A stretch of 64,000 nucleotides of DNA from Antilocapra americana (GCA_007570785.1 ML660201.1:42422863-42486862); one strand, 5' to 3'. Shown: positions 37,263-48,467, counted from the first letter of the stretch. Program-made: numbers and translations. Notes: generated by a model not told the origin, from the letters alone.

Positions 37263-37405
37263 GCATGCTAAGTCTCTTCAGTCATGTCCAACTCTTTGCC
37301 ACCCTATGGACTGTAGCCTGCCAGCCTCCTCTATCCATGGGATTCTCCAAGCAAGAATGTTGGAGTGGGTTGCTATGCTCTCCTCTGGAGGATCTTCCCA
37401 TTTCA
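37263..37405 (-). repeat. Bov-tA SINE, antisense, truncated
   Basis: 'catgctaagtctcttcagtc', 'ctatggactgtagcctgcca', 'ccatgggattctccaagcaa' and 'ggaggatcttcccatttcag'. The tRNA-derived 5' half is missing. Confidence 0.85.
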
Positions 37406-37421
37406 GAGACTATTCTGAAGT

Positions 37422-38032
37422 AGTGTCTCTTCAGTTCAGTTCAGTCGCTCAGTTGTGTCCGACTCTTTGTGACCCCATGAACCTCAGCATGCCAGGCCTC
37501 CCTGTCCATCACCAACTCCTGGAGTCCACCCAAACCCATGTCCATCAAGTTGGTGATGCCATCCAGCCATCTCATCCTCTGTCATCCCCTTCTCTTCCTG
37601 TCCCCAATCCTTCCCAGCATCAAGGTCTTTTCCAATGAGTCAACTTTTCACATAAGGTGGCCAAAGTATTGGAGTTTCAGCTTCAACATCAGTCCTTCCA
37701 ATGAACACCCAGGACTGATCTCCTTTAGGATGGAATGGTTGGATCTCCTTGCAGTCCAAGGGACTCTCAAGAGTCTTCTCCAACACCACAGTTCAAAAGC
37801 ATCAATTCTTTGGTGCCCAGCTTTCTTTATAGCCCAACTCTCCATACATGACTACTGGAAAAACCATAGCCTTTACTAGACCGATCTTTGTTGGCAAAGT
37901 TATGTCTCTGCTTTTTAATACGCTGTCTAGGTTGGTCACAACTTTCCTTCTAGGGAATAAGCGTCTTTTAATTTCATGGCTGCAATCACCATCTGCAATG
38001 ATTTTGGAGCACAAAAAAATAAAGTGTCTCTT
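37422..38032 (-). mobile_element. BovB LINE 3' end, antisense, with 10-bp TSD
   Basis: The body (37432-38022) runs from 'cagttcagttcagtcgctca' to 'ttggagcacaaaaaaataa', truncated 5' at the same region where several other copies break (the GACTTTATTT tract). The perfect duplication 'agtgtctctt' (37422-37431 and 38023-38032) flanks it. Confidence 0.93.
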
Positions 38033-38401
38033 ACTTCTCTTGAATAGGCAGGTGGGTGCTTTACCACTAGCGTCACATTGAGTAAATGCTGAAAAGAAGG
38101 CATGAAGAGCCACATGACCCCAAAGTGCCCCAAACCCTAACTGCCCATACGTCTTTCCCCTAGGTAAGGGAAAAGCAGTACAGTCACACACCAGCTTCAG
38201 GCTGGGATGGACCTGAGTCTGAAGGAGGGGCCAGTGGAGTTACTCCAGAGGCGGGGGTGGTCCTGCTCTTACTGACATAATCTTCATGAAGACATGAAGG
38301 TGAGGGAAACCCTGGAGTTGGTATAGCTGACCCTGCAGTGGCAGGCTGGGGAGGGAAGGGCTGGCTGGCTCTCTCTGCAAATAAAATGGCTTCTCTAAAG
38401 C

Positions 38402-38582
38402 AGTGAGTCTCCCTTTATTGTGGATAATTATCACTTTGGGTGCCTGTTATAATGCAGATACCTGGCACTGACTCCAGATACAGAGTTAGAAGCTCTGAGG
38501 CTGGGGCTCTGATTCTGATTTTTAAGAGAGCTCCAGGAGACTCCCAAGCCAGAGGACTTAAAACAAGTTCAGAAACACTGCT
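38402..38582. mobile_element. MER5A-like hAT-Charlie element relic
   Basis: The left end 'cagtgagtctccctttattg' and right end 'gttcagaaacactgc' look like decayed copies of the terminal repeat CAGTGGTTCTCAAA. The interior has 'gttataatgcagatacctgg', 'gggctctgattctgattttt' and 'gagctccaggagactcc', in MER5A order. It is non-autonomous and old. Confidence 0.6.
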
Positions 38583-39818
38583 TCTTACCACTGGGTTTCA
38601 CAAGCAGAAGAACTCTGTGGACACCCCTGAATTTGTGGAAACCAGTCCAAGAGATAATGGAAAGTAAGAAAGGATGATTTTCATCATAATCTTATTGGCT
38701 AATTTAGGAGACTACACTTATTTTAGCATCCTTTAAAAATGCTGTCTGGAGAGTTTAGTCCTGGGGCAGAGAATCAGAGATTTTCCTCAAGTGGAGCCAC
38801 AGAGAGACTGGGTGTGTAAGTTATGTGTTGAGGATAGGTATCTATCCTGTGAATTCAACCCGGGAAACAAAATCATCTCTGAAGGAAACATCCTATGACA
38901 AGGAAAAGCAAACAGTGTGAGTTATAAAATCAGCTGATGAAGGACAGCAAATGCATTTCTATGCATTACAGATAGCATCAAGCCTCATAGGCATCTAGGA
39001 ATAGTTTCTGGATGTCAGTGTGGCAGGAAGTAACCTCCTCCCCTGCCAGGCAGAATGCCACTGTGCTCAGAATGGAGACCTTCTTGCCAACCACCTCAAG
39101 ATGAAATGTGAAGCCTGCAGCGGTCCCCGGCTGACTCAGGGAGGCACTGCCCAAAGCACAGGCAACACTAGTAATTATTTGTAAAGTCGCAGCTGTCCGC
39201 AGCTATCATTGAAGTTTTGAAGATTTTTCTGTACAGAGTGATGGGGTCCCTACAAGCTAGAAGCACAGAGTTTTGAAAAGAAAAAATCTCAAAGCAGTAG
39301 AGGAGTCAAACCAGAGAGAAAAATGGCAGGCAGGAAACACACCTGCTCCTGGACTTGGCCATGCCGTCCACCTCTCTAGCCAAAAGTGAGGAGAGAAAAG
39401 AGAATGAGAGGAAGAAAGCAGAGGAAACGCGAAAGCAAAGTCCTTTTCAGAAACTGTAGCCAAAGTAGAAACCATAAAGGAAATAATGGATTTTCTGACA
39501 TCACAAAATTTTTAAATTTTGACTTGGCAAAAGCCACCATAAAAATCAGAAGGCAAACAAAAAAAGTGAGGGAATACCTGTGGATGATGACAAAAGTTAA
39601 TACTGTTACATTAAAAGGACTCTTACAAACTGGTAAGGAAAAAGACGAATTTCTGGATTTAAGGCCTTGATTTGAAACAAAAGGAGACACAGAGTTTGAT
39701 AAGTCATTCACAAAGAAGGGAAAATATATGACTGTACAAAAACATAATAGTTATAAAAGAACTGCAAATTAAGATGAGGTTTCTTATTCTGCAGTTGGAT
39801 TGCCTAAGGGAGTTTAGT
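38583..39818. other. Single-copy non-coding DNA, no feature seen
   Basis: No repeat or exon recognised. Frames at 39376-39711 (minus, 111 codons) and 39386-39670 (plus) overlap in an A/T-biased stretch and have no domain. Confidence 0.55.
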
Positions 39819-39819
39819 T

Positions 39820-39952
39820 TGACAGCTTTATTGAGATATTGATATACAAAAAAACCTGTGTATATTTAACATGTAAAATTTGATGAGTCTGGACATATGC
39901 AAACACCCATGCCACTATCTCCACAATCAAGATAATAGACAAATTCAACAGC
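39820..39952 (-). mobile_element. Old L1M 3' end fragment, antisense
   Basis: 'cagctttattgagatattga', 'tttgatgagtctggacatat' and 'ctccacaatcaagataatag' match the reverse complement of the L1M 3' UTR. Confidence 0.6.
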
Positions 39953-42068
39953 TAAGGTTTTTTTTAAAGCTGAGGTTTCATCTCTAGGAACAGCTGGTGG
40001 GCAATGGAAGGTTCCCATAGAAAGAAGGCTAGGAAAATTACATCAGGGTTTTGGCTAATTAATAAAGGAACAAGCAGAGGAGGGAGCGGACAGAATGGAT
40101 CCTCTCATATGGAAGATACCAAAACCCAGAAAGAAGAACTTTGGGTTCTTTCTTAAAGTAGCTCCTTGAGTCTATGAATTTTGGCATTTTGAGCATAAGG
40201 CATCCCCCAGCCACCCTGTCATAGGATCTGAGCAGTAGGCTGACAGAATCCTCTCCCTAATTCATCCTGCAGCCACAGAACAGAAACAGGCAGGGCAGCC
40301 AGTCTGTGAGAAGACATCTACAGCAGTCCAAGGGATGCAAGGAAAATAGCAAGGGCATACAGAGTTTTCCATAAAGTTGAAATATATTTCATTCAAAGAA
40401 CTGTCTTGTATTATGATATGATGTCCTGCCCACATTTTAGTGCTAAAATGTCCATTCTTCTATGAAGTGATAGATGGTAGACATTGGTTATTCTGTTTTG
40501 TTTTTCCTAACATTCTGACTAAGCAAAATAAAACACTGCCAATTTTTCTTTTGACATTTTTCTGATCTATGAAATCCAGATATATAGTACACAACTGTCC
40601 AACCTATAAGCCCTGATTAAGAAGAGTAGGCAATTTCATTTGTGGGAGCAAAACCTTAACAGCTTTTTCCTCCAGACCCTTACTGGGTAAATTCTCAGCA
40701 GAGGATGATAAAAAACTGCCTTAAACGTTGAACAGGTTTAGCCAAACAGAGACATCTGTGAAACAAGAGCAACTCTTTCCAAAAAGGGTGCCGCAACACA
40801 AAAATCTACCTGTAGAATGAGAGAAACAAGTAACTGGGCTACGGTGCATCCTGCTTGTTGGTGGTTTGAAGCAGGTAACCGAGCTGAAGTCCATCTTGCT
40901 CGTTGATGGGTTTTATCAAGAGCTGAGACATGGGAGTTTCAAAGAAATGCTTTTAGGATGCACAGCTGAAACAGAAGCTCAGTTCTCACTACTATCTGGA
41001 GAGGCATCTGACCCTGACCAAGGAAGAAAGCAAGCAGGGAGCTTCGGAGCCTGCAGGCGCTGCTGGAAGCGCAGGTGCAGCAGGACCAGTGAGGTGGTGC
41101 TCTCCTGAAACACTCTCCTCAACAGAAGGGCTTGGTTTAAAAGAAATTCTTAGAGAGGGAGAAGGAAAACCCAATCTGACCACAGGATCAACAAAAATTA
41201 ATCTTACTAATTTAACTAATTGTCAGCTGCTGTGATGACTGGTGGCAGCTTATTAAAAGATACAGAAGGATTGACGGAGATGTCTACTGCAGTCTCACCC
41301 AAGAATCAGCTCTAGAGGCTTAAAAAAACGCCTGCTCACATGAACATCTTACTAAGCACATGGTAAATAAATGTAAAACTGCCCTACACACAAACACAGC
41401 AACACCCCCCACTCACACACACCCTAGAACTGCCCCCTCTCCTTACCACCTGGGTCTGAAGGAACTCAGCATTTGCTCATTTTCATGTTAATAAACTAAG
41501 GACTTTAAGCTAAAGATTAGAATAATTACTTTTCTTTCTAAGCTGTCTGCTGGGAATGTACTTTTGGCACCCTCCTTTGGAGTTCTGATAACCTCTTCCT
41601 GGCCAGGCAGGCTGAAGGCAGCCAGGCCTCCATCACACAGCCTCCTTTCTTCCCCTTCTCGTTGAACTGAACAATCCTGCCATTTGTGACTGCAAGCTAA
41701 TCAGTGAGCCCCCAAATGTGCTCTTTTGCTGATTATATAGTCATGCTACTTGTGTGGCATCTTAGAGCCCTCACAACATCACCTGACAGCAGAGTGCCCA
41801 GCTGCTGCTGAAATCTGGACAGAACACTCTGTGGAGAGGGGCAGAAGAGTCGGCCCAAGGCAGGACCACACTCTAGCTGAGAAGGAGGCTATTTCTGCAG
41901 CCTGATATTCATTTACGAGTATTTCAAAGCCCAAAGAAAACGCAGCTTCATTTTCTTTCCTTCAGAGGAAGCTATCACAAGGCTACAGAAGAGGTTTTGC
42001 ATGGTTAGAACCCAGTCCCTTTTCCTAAGAAATGGCACAGCCCAAGCCATTACGATAGAGGGTTACAA
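39953..42068. other. Single-copy non-coding DNA
   Basis: No interspersed repeat recognised. A C/A-rich run lies at 41385-41425. Short overlapping frames near 40.9-41.2 kb occupy a GC-richer patch but have no recognisable product. Confidence 0.55.
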
Positions 42069-42075
42069 TATTTGT

Positions 42076-42738
42076 AAGTTCAGTTCAGTTCAGTTGCTCA
42101 GTCATGTCTGACTTTGCGACCCCATGAACCGTAGCACACCAGGCCTCCCTGTCCATCACCAACTCCCAGAGTCCACCCGAACTCATGTCCATTGAGTCAG
42201 TGATGCCATCCAACCATCTTGTCCTTTGTTGTCCCCTTCTCCCTCTGACTTCAATCTTTCCCAGCATCAGGGTCTTTCCCAATGAGTCAGCTCTTTGCAT
42301 CAGGTGGCCAAAATACTGGAGTTTCAGCTCCAACATCCATCCTTCCAATGAACACCTTGGACTGATCTCCTTTAGGATGGACTGGCTGGATCTCCTTGCA
42401 GTCCAAGGGACTCTCAATAGTGTTCTCCAACACTACAATTCAAAAGCATCAATTCTTCAGCACTCAGCTTTCTTTATAGTCCAACTCTCACATCCATACA
42501 TGACCACTGGAAAAACCATAGCCTTGACTAGATGGACCTTTTTGACAAAGTAATGTCTCTGCTTTTTAATATGCTGTCTAGGTTGGTCATAACTTTCCTT
42601 CCAAGGAGTAAGCATCTTTTAATTTCATGGCTGCAATCACCGTCTGATTTTGGAGCCCCCCAAAATAAAGTCAGCCACTGTTTCCATGCTTTCTCCATCT
42701 AATTGCCATGAAGTGATGGGACCAGATGCCATGATCTT
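42076..42738 (-). mobile_element. BovB LINE 3' end, antisense, ~660 bp
   Basis: Runs from 'gttcagttcagttcagttgc' through 'tcctttaggatggactggct' and 'catacatgaccactggaaaa' to 'gggaccagatgccatgatct'. The flanks 'tgtaag' and 'tgtaaag' could be a short duplication but are too short to rely on. This copy retains the BovB bases that are missing at the BOV-A2 site at 13.66 kb. Confidence 0.92.
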
Positions 42739-43228
42739 AGGTGTAAAGTCATCTTTTATTTTTTTAAAAAAATACATCAAAAAATAGAGAAAAGCTTAAT
42801 GACAAACTTTATACATACTTTCATGTTATATGTAGGCCACACAATATCATGCAATAGAATCAGTCACAGAGTAGGAAGGACAGGTCCTCGAATGAGTTGG
42901 GTTTTGCTGTATTACTCCTAAAAGGTAGTCTTCTCCAGAAGACAAGCCAAAATCCTTCCAGAGAGTCTATTCTAGATGCTGTGTAAATGAAAACACAACA
43001 GTCAAACAACAGAAAATTGTTTCACCATGCACTGATCAATAATGCACAAGAAAAAGGAACTGAGGAGAGGCTGAGCAGAGCAGAAAAATCAAGAGACCTG
43101 AGCATCCTGGCAACCAAGTAAAGAAAATACCTCAAGGAGGGGAGAGAGCAACTCTGTCAAATGCTTCTGCTAACAGAAAAAAGAGAAAGTCACCAAACTG
43201 CACGGTTTAGCAACTATCACTACGATTA
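42739..43228. other. Single-copy non-coding DNA, no feature seen
   Basis: AT-rich beginning ('tttatttttttaaaaaaat'), then unique sequence without recognisable features. Confidence 0.55.
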
Positions 43229-43229
43229 T

Positions 43230-43440
43230 CAGCATCAGGAAGATCAGCTATGACTTCTGAGCAGCTTTTCTGTGTCAGGAGCCCTGTCACATGCCATACA
43301 TCTATAACCTCATCCAGCCTTTACAACAATCCTTAGAACCCATTCTACTGTCACCATAATGCAGGCTGAAAATAGAGGTCTGAAGTACAGCGTGTGTGCA
43401 GCCAAGTGGGAGAAAACAGAAACACAAACCTCACTGATTC
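43230..43440 (+). repeat. MIR SINE, sense
   Basis: 'ttctgtgtcaggagccctgt', 'ataacctcatccagccttta', 'aacaatccttagaacccatt' and 'gcaggctgaaaatagaggtc' follow the MIR core order. Confidence 0.6.
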
Positions 43441-43470
43441 CAAATGCGGTGCTCTTAACAGCCATGCAAA

Positions 43471-43576
43471 CTTCCCTCCTCTTTCTTTTCTTCCATCCTT
43501 CCTCCTTCTTGTTTTTCCTGGACATCCCCAGGAAAGAAGACAAAGGGAAGAAGGAAAGGAGAAAGTAAAAAAACAT
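43471..43576. repeat. Pyrimidine/purine imperfect hairpin
   Basis: A ~50-base pyrimidine-rich arm (43471-43521) is followed by a purine-rich arm (43528-43576). The inner stem TTTCCTGG / CCAGGAAA pairs perfectly across a 6-base loop; the outer arms pair imperfectly. It may be simple low-complexity sequence. Confidence 0.6.
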
Positions 43577-44192
43577 AACCAAAAAATGAGTATGGAAAAG
43601 AGGCAGGAAAGAAAGAAATAAGAAAGGGCTCTTGACGGATACAAATGGCTTCTATTTGGGCTAACCACAGCAGGTAATTTGGAAGACACAGGATATTTAT
43701 AATGAATATCTGACCAATTAATAAAAAGTAAGGAATAAGAACTCTGTGCTCTTAGGGACAAAGAGCCATGTAAGGCATTAATTAAGGATCTACCACTAGC
43801 CCTTGTCTTCTGTTTTTAAAGGCCATGGTGATTCTTATAAACAATAAGAAAATATGAAACATCAGAAGTAGCTTACATAACATGAAAGATAATAAAACTA
43901 GGAGGGAAATCAAAGTATATTATTAAGTGAGAGCATTCTAGTGAATGGAAATGCAAAGACAAAAAATTTCACAGAGTTATTCTTATGGGTTAAAAAAAAA
44001 GCTGTCAGACAAGGTACAGAGAAAAAGGGTGCCTACAGGCAGAAGAATCCTTCTCTGTAGAGGTTTTCTAGTGATTACGTGTATCTAACACCAGTATGAC
44101 TTCGAACGCCTTCTAGGTGCTCTGCCAGTGTGGAGGAGCAGCTTGTAAAGCACTGCTCCAAGTATCTCCTTGAAAATCAAATTCAGCTGAGT
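43577..44192. other. Single-copy non-coding DNA, no feature seen
   Basis: No repeat or exon recognised in this stretch. Confidence 0.55.
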
Positions 44193-44202
44193 ATGGGGTA
44201 TA

Positions 44203-44425
44203 CGGGCTTCCCTGGTGGCTCAGAAGGTAAATAATCTGCCTGCAAAGTGTGATACCCAGGTTTGATCCCTGGATCGAGAAGACTCTCTGGAGAAGGGAAT
44301 GGCAATCCACCCCAGTATTCCTGCCTGGAGAATTCCAAGGACAGAGAAGCTTGGTGGGCTATAGTCCATGGGGTCGCGAAGAGTCGGACACAACTGAGCA
44401 ACTAACACACACACACATACACACA
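44203..44425 (+). repeat. Bov-tA SINE, sense, with (CA)n tail
   Basis: Starts 'cgggcttccctggtggctca', has a B-box-like 'ggtttgatccctgg', and ends 'caactgagcaactaacac' followed by an (AC)n tail (44405-44425). 'gggtata' occurs immediately before it (44196-44202) and after it (44426-44432). Confidence 0.93.
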
Positions 44426-44432
44426 GGGTATA

Positions 44433-44620
44433 GGGCTTCCCAGGAGGCGCTAGTAGTAAAGAATCCACCTACAAATGAGGGAGAAAGAAGTGGGTCTCAT
44501 CCCTGCATCAGGAATACCCCTTGAAGACGGAAATGGCAACCCACAGAACAGTCTGGTGGGCTACAGTCCATGGGATCACAAAGAGTCAGACATGACTGAA
44601 GCGACTTAGCACAGCATAAC
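44433..44620 (+). repeat. Bov-tA SINE, sense, internally deleted
   Basis: Starts 'gggcttcccaggaggcgcta' and has 'aaagaatccacctacaaatg' and 'gtctcatccctgcatcagga'. It then jumps from 'ggcaacccac' to 'agaacagtctggtgggctac', so part of the middle is deleted. It ends 'tgaagcgacttagcacag'. It is preceded by 'gggtata' and followed by 'ggggtaca', in tandem with the previous SINE. Confidence 0.88.
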
Positions 44621-44630
44621 AGATGGGGTA

Positions 44631-45718
44631 CAGGAGACTCATGGTGGCTAGAAAGTCAAGTTGCTTTCTGAAAATGATTCCCACAGTGACTCCTGCAAAC
44701 ACATGCTTTTCTGCTCAGCATCATGTCTCCACATACAACAAGCATTAAGTTATTATTTATTGATGAATCCAAGTGATTCCTTTTGGTTTAGTTACTTCTT
44801 TCCAAAATTTTTGGATATATTAACCAGCGAATTTTAAGTTGATCCATTTCCTGTTTTCCCTTCTATCTACCAGAGTTCTGATTTCCTTAAAATAAAAATT
44901 TTGGAAGTTGTTTTCCCCCAGAAAAGTCCCACTTTAATATCAGAATATATTGAATGTTTCTTCCTAGCATGTATAAAGACTACAGATCAGAGATGCCAAA
45001 ATCTTCTCAATTCACAATGAGCCTAGGTCAAAAGAAAAAAATTCTACTATCTTCATTTATTAAGTAGTTATATCCCAACAACTTAATAGACATTGGAAAA
45101 ATAATATTTTATATCACTCTTCAACAGCTGTATAATTTACTTCTGAAGAACCAGGCACAAGTTTGCAAGTCTTGAAATCAGATGAGGTAGTAACACTTTC
45201 ATTTCCTTGATTTTCACATGTGCAAATACCATGTATTTGCTTTTTTAGGCACAGTAACTGCCAAAAACCCAAACTCACAAAGATATGACATCAATGAAAG
45301 GAAAGTAGCATGATCCACTGAAGCTGATCACTCAAGAAGTGTCAATGTTGACTGTTATTGTGCTTCCTTTGGAAATTTAAAATATCCAGCAGAGCTCCTG
45401 AGATTATGCTGCCACGCCCTGAGATGCCATGGCACACAATTTGGGAACTGCACCCAAATACTAAGCTTAACGTTCATTGTGTCTGAAAACCAATACAATG
45501 TAAACTGGGAAGATATTTAAACCTAAACCCAGTAATGGAAACTTTCTTTTATCCCCTGCTGGTCTGTAGATTCAATCTTTTACTTTAACACTTGACTATG
45601 AATTTATATATTGGCAGACAACTTTATATCTCAGTTCATATAAGTCTCAAGTACTAGGTCTGAACCACCTGCAGTTTAATGACAGCAAATGTTAGGGTAC
45701 TAAGGAAGTGTTAACCTG
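44631..45718. other. Single-copy non-coding DNA, no feature seen
   Basis: No recognisable repeat or gene; only short open frames. Confidence 0.55.
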
Positions 45719-45923
45719 AGGTCAACAAACTTTCTCTGTAAATATCTTGGGCCTAGAGGGCCATATAGTCTCTATCCCAACTACTTAACTAGGCCACTTT
45801 GTGAAAAAGCAATCATGGATAATGTATAAATGAACGAGCATGGTGGTGTTCCAATAAAATTTTATTTACAAGAACAGGTGGCAGTCCACATTTGGCTCAT
45901 AGGTTGTATTTTGGCAAACCCTG
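45719..45923 (+). mobile_element. hAT-Charlie non-autonomous relic, plus orientation
   Basis: 'ggtcaacaaactttctctgt', 'gggccatatagtctctatcc', 'gtggtgttccaataaaattt' and 'ggctcataggttgtattttg' with the end 'gcaaaccctgg' fit the abundant Charlie-type element whose ends read like 'CAGGGGTCRGCAAACT'. The imperfect inverted ends are visible. The subfamily is not settled. Confidence 0.75.
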
Positions 45924-46318
45924 GTCTAGCTAGATAGGGAGATAGCTCTATTTCCTCATTTGAAGTAATACAGCCCTGCTATGAGAAACAGGACACTTCA
46001 CACCTTAGTAAGAAGTATTTCTGTAACAGACAGGTAATTAAGCAAGTACCTGCTGATTACTACTTGGGGTAGAGGGACAAGGGGGCTCACCTTGTCCTCT
46101 GGCATCCCACAGACTATAAGGATATCCACCAAGTAAGATGATAATTGTAGCATGAAAGCAGAGAAGAGAATGTGGTGATTTCACCTGAGGAGGTAGAGGA
46201 AATAATCAGGTGAAAGCAACTGAAAAAACCCCATAAGACACAAAATGATTCAAAGGGTGGCGCTGACAAACAAGAAGTCATTCTGAAATTGTCTGTAGTC
46301 ACAGCTAACTGCCAACAA
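45924..46318. other. Single-copy non-coding DNA, no feature seen
   Basis: Unique-looking sequence between a hAT relic and a MIR. Confidence 0.5.
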
Positions 46319-46320
46319 TT

Positions 46321-46489
46321 ATTAGGTAGTTATAATGAGTCAGCCACTACGATAAGCATTTTATATGCATTATATTATCTTCCCAGAGGAGAAAACAGAG
46401 CTTAAAATTACTTTTCTAGTCAACAGCAATGGCAGGATTTGAACTCTGGTGTTCTTTCTCTAGAATTCATCTCCTAATTGCTGTGCTGT
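46321..46489 (+). repeat. MIR SINE, sense
   Basis: 'gagtcagccactacgataag', 'tatatgcattatattatctt', 'aggagaaaacagagcttaaa', 'ggcaggatttgaactctggt' and 'cctaattgctgtgctgta' follow MIR order closely to its 3' part. Confidence 0.8.
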
Positions 46490-46500
46490 ATAGTTTCTAG

Positions 46501-46643
46501 GAAGCAGTCCATGGAACTCTCCAGACCAGAATACTGGAGAGGGTAGCTGTTTCCTTCTCCAGGGGATCTTCCCAACCCAGGGATCAAACCCAGGTCTCCC
46601 ACATTGCAGGCGGATTCTTTACCAGCTGAGCCACCACGAAAGT
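46501..46643 (-). repeat. Bov-tA SINE, antisense half of opposed pair
   Basis: 'agcagtccatggaactctcc', 'tccaggggatcttcccaacc', 'gggatcaaacccaggtctcc' (B-box complement) and 'gctgagccaccacgaaagtc' (A-box end). It contains the SINE 5' two-thirds and joins the 5' end of a sense SINE at 46644. Confidence 0.88.
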
Positions 46644-46859
46644 CCAGGTGGCCCTAGTGGAGAAGAACCTGTCTGATGATGCAGGAGACATAAGGGACGT
46701 GGGCTCAATTCCTGGGTCAGGAACATCCCATGGAGGAGGGCATGGCAACCCACTCCAGTGTTCTTGCCTGGAGAATCCCATGGACAGAGGAGCTTGGCAG
46801 GCTACGGTCCATGGGGTCACAAAGAGGTGGGCACGACTGAAGCAACTTAGCACATGCCC
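46644..46859 (+). repeat. Bov-tA SINE, sense half of opposed pair
   Basis: Has 'ggctcaattcctgggtcagg' in the B-box region, 'ggcatggcaacccactccag', 'gagaatcccatggacagagg' and the end 'gactgaagcaacttagcac'. The duplication 'atagtttctag' lies at 46490-46500 and 46860-46870, outside both SINEs of the pair. Confidence 0.9.
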
Positions 46860-46968
46860 ATAGTTTCTAGAAAAAGGAAGGAAATAAGATTCTAGGTGGC
46901 AGAAGAAAATAATAGGAAGTAGCTTCTAGCAATCAGAAGGAAAATAGTCAAGTTGACGGATTCATTCC

Positions 46969-47190
46969 AAGGGCTGGCAAACTATAGACCAGGAGCCAAA
47001 TCAGGCCACCGCCAATTTTTGCAAATTAAGTTCCCTTGGAACACTGCCATAAGCGTTTCTTTGCACACTACCTATGGCTGCTTTTGTGCTACAGCACAGC
47101 GGTGAGTAACTGTAGCAGAGACTATAGTGGTTCGGAAAGCATAAAACATTTACTCTCTGGCATTTTGCAGAAAAACTTTGAGGATCTCTG
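46969..47190 (-). mobile_element. hAT-Charlie non-autonomous relic, minus orientation
   Basis: 'agggctggcaaactatagac', 'ggagccaaatcaggccaccg', 'acactgccataagcgtttct', 'cctatggctgcttttgtgct' and 'ttgcagaaaaactttgagga' are the reverse complement of the element type at 45719-45923, about 1 kb away. Confidence 0.78.
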
Positions 47191-48022
47191 ATGCATTCAT
47201 TCAGTCATTCAAGGATTTTGTTTGTTTGCTCGCTTGCTTGTTCACTTCAGCTGTTTTTGTTCTTTCTCATTTTTGGAACCAATCCATGACCTCCCAGTCT
47301 CCCAGAGTCCATCCCTCTTCACTTCCAGCTGCTGAGTGGTCCACAGGTCTTTATGCTCCAGAACATCATCATTTTTCACATTTGGGCCAGCTACGAAGAC
47401 ACACATGTAGGAACTGATAAATCATAAGGTGACATTTATTCAAAATCAGGGCTTTCCCATCTTACTGACTTTGAAGGTGAAAAGAGATCTCTCCAGATTC
47501 CTGTGCTCCAAGCAGGTGGAAAGCATGCATCACGGCCAACAAAAAGAACAGACTGAAGGACAAAGCGACTTTTCAGACCTCTTCTTCTCTGGCTGAGATT
47601 CAGGCCATCCAGCTAAGGCTCACCCTTATCAGACTGAGCCCGCTGGACTGCTCTCACCATTTCTATGATCAGTTGAGAGCTGTTCAACAAAGAGGAACAT
47701 TTTTGAACATGACAAACATTTAATAATGGTTTTAAATTTCACACGATGTCTCCTGGGCCTCACAGGAAATGAGGAAGGTAAGAGTATCTCCTGCTGTTTT
47801 ATCAGGTATCTACAATAACTACTGAAACCACAAAATGCATCAAAGGAAAACAAGACAGAACAAGTCGCATGAACCAACTGCTAAGCAAATGTTAACACCA
47901 TGGCAAGGTCCACTCATGTGCAAAGAGAAGAAGGTACAGCAAAGGACAAAGCAGGTGACTTCTGAGGATGTGACAGATGAAGTCATGGCTCTCTTGGGCC
48001 TAAAATGAAGATTCAGTTTGTT
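47191..48022. other. Single-copy non-coding DNA, no feature seen
   Basis: Contains a (TTTG/CTTG)-like stretch near 47219-47242 and otherwise unique sequence. No gene is recognised. Confidence 0.55.
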
Positions 48023-48024
48023 GC

Positions 48025-48467
48025 TTGCTGACGTATGTATCCAAAAAGGGCATGTTAAAGTCCTAAACCCTGGTACCTGTGGTCTTGGCCTTTATTGGAC
48101 TGGGGTCTTTGCAGACATAATCAAGTTAAGATTAGCTCACACTGGAGTAAAGTGGACCCTAATCCAATAAGTGGTGGACAAAGAGGGAAACTTTGGCACA
48201 GACAGACTCCGGAAAGATAGCCGCATAAGGGCAGAGGTGGAGCCTGGCTCCTCCTGCCACAGGCCAGAGAGCACCACGGACAGCTGGCAGTTTCCAGATG
48301 ACAGGAGGGAGGCAGGGAACACATTCTCCTCTAGACCCTTCAGAGAGAGAATTGTCTTGCGAACACCTTTATTTTGGACTTCTAGCCTCCAGAACTGAGA
48401 ATAAATTCCTATTTTCTAAGGCCACTTTGTTTGTGGCATTTCATTATAGCAGCCTAGGAAACTAATA
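48025..48467 (+). mobile_element. MLT1-type ERVL-MaLR solo LTR
   Basis: 'catgttaaagtcctaaaccc', 'gggtctttgcagacataatc', 'aagttaagattagctcacac', 'accctaatccaataagtgg', 'ttggacttctagcctccaga' and the end 'agcctaggaaactaataaa' give the full MLT1 LTR order. No internal proviral region is attached. Confidence 0.85.

Noticed and set aside
37195..37879. 147- and 113-codon frames
   Set aside because: They run through a Bov-tA and an antisense BovB 3' end; these are translated retroelement sequence.
42085..42553. Overlapping 110- and 122-codon frames on opposite strands
   Set aside because: Both lie in the antisense BovB 3' region and recur in other BovB copies; not host genes.
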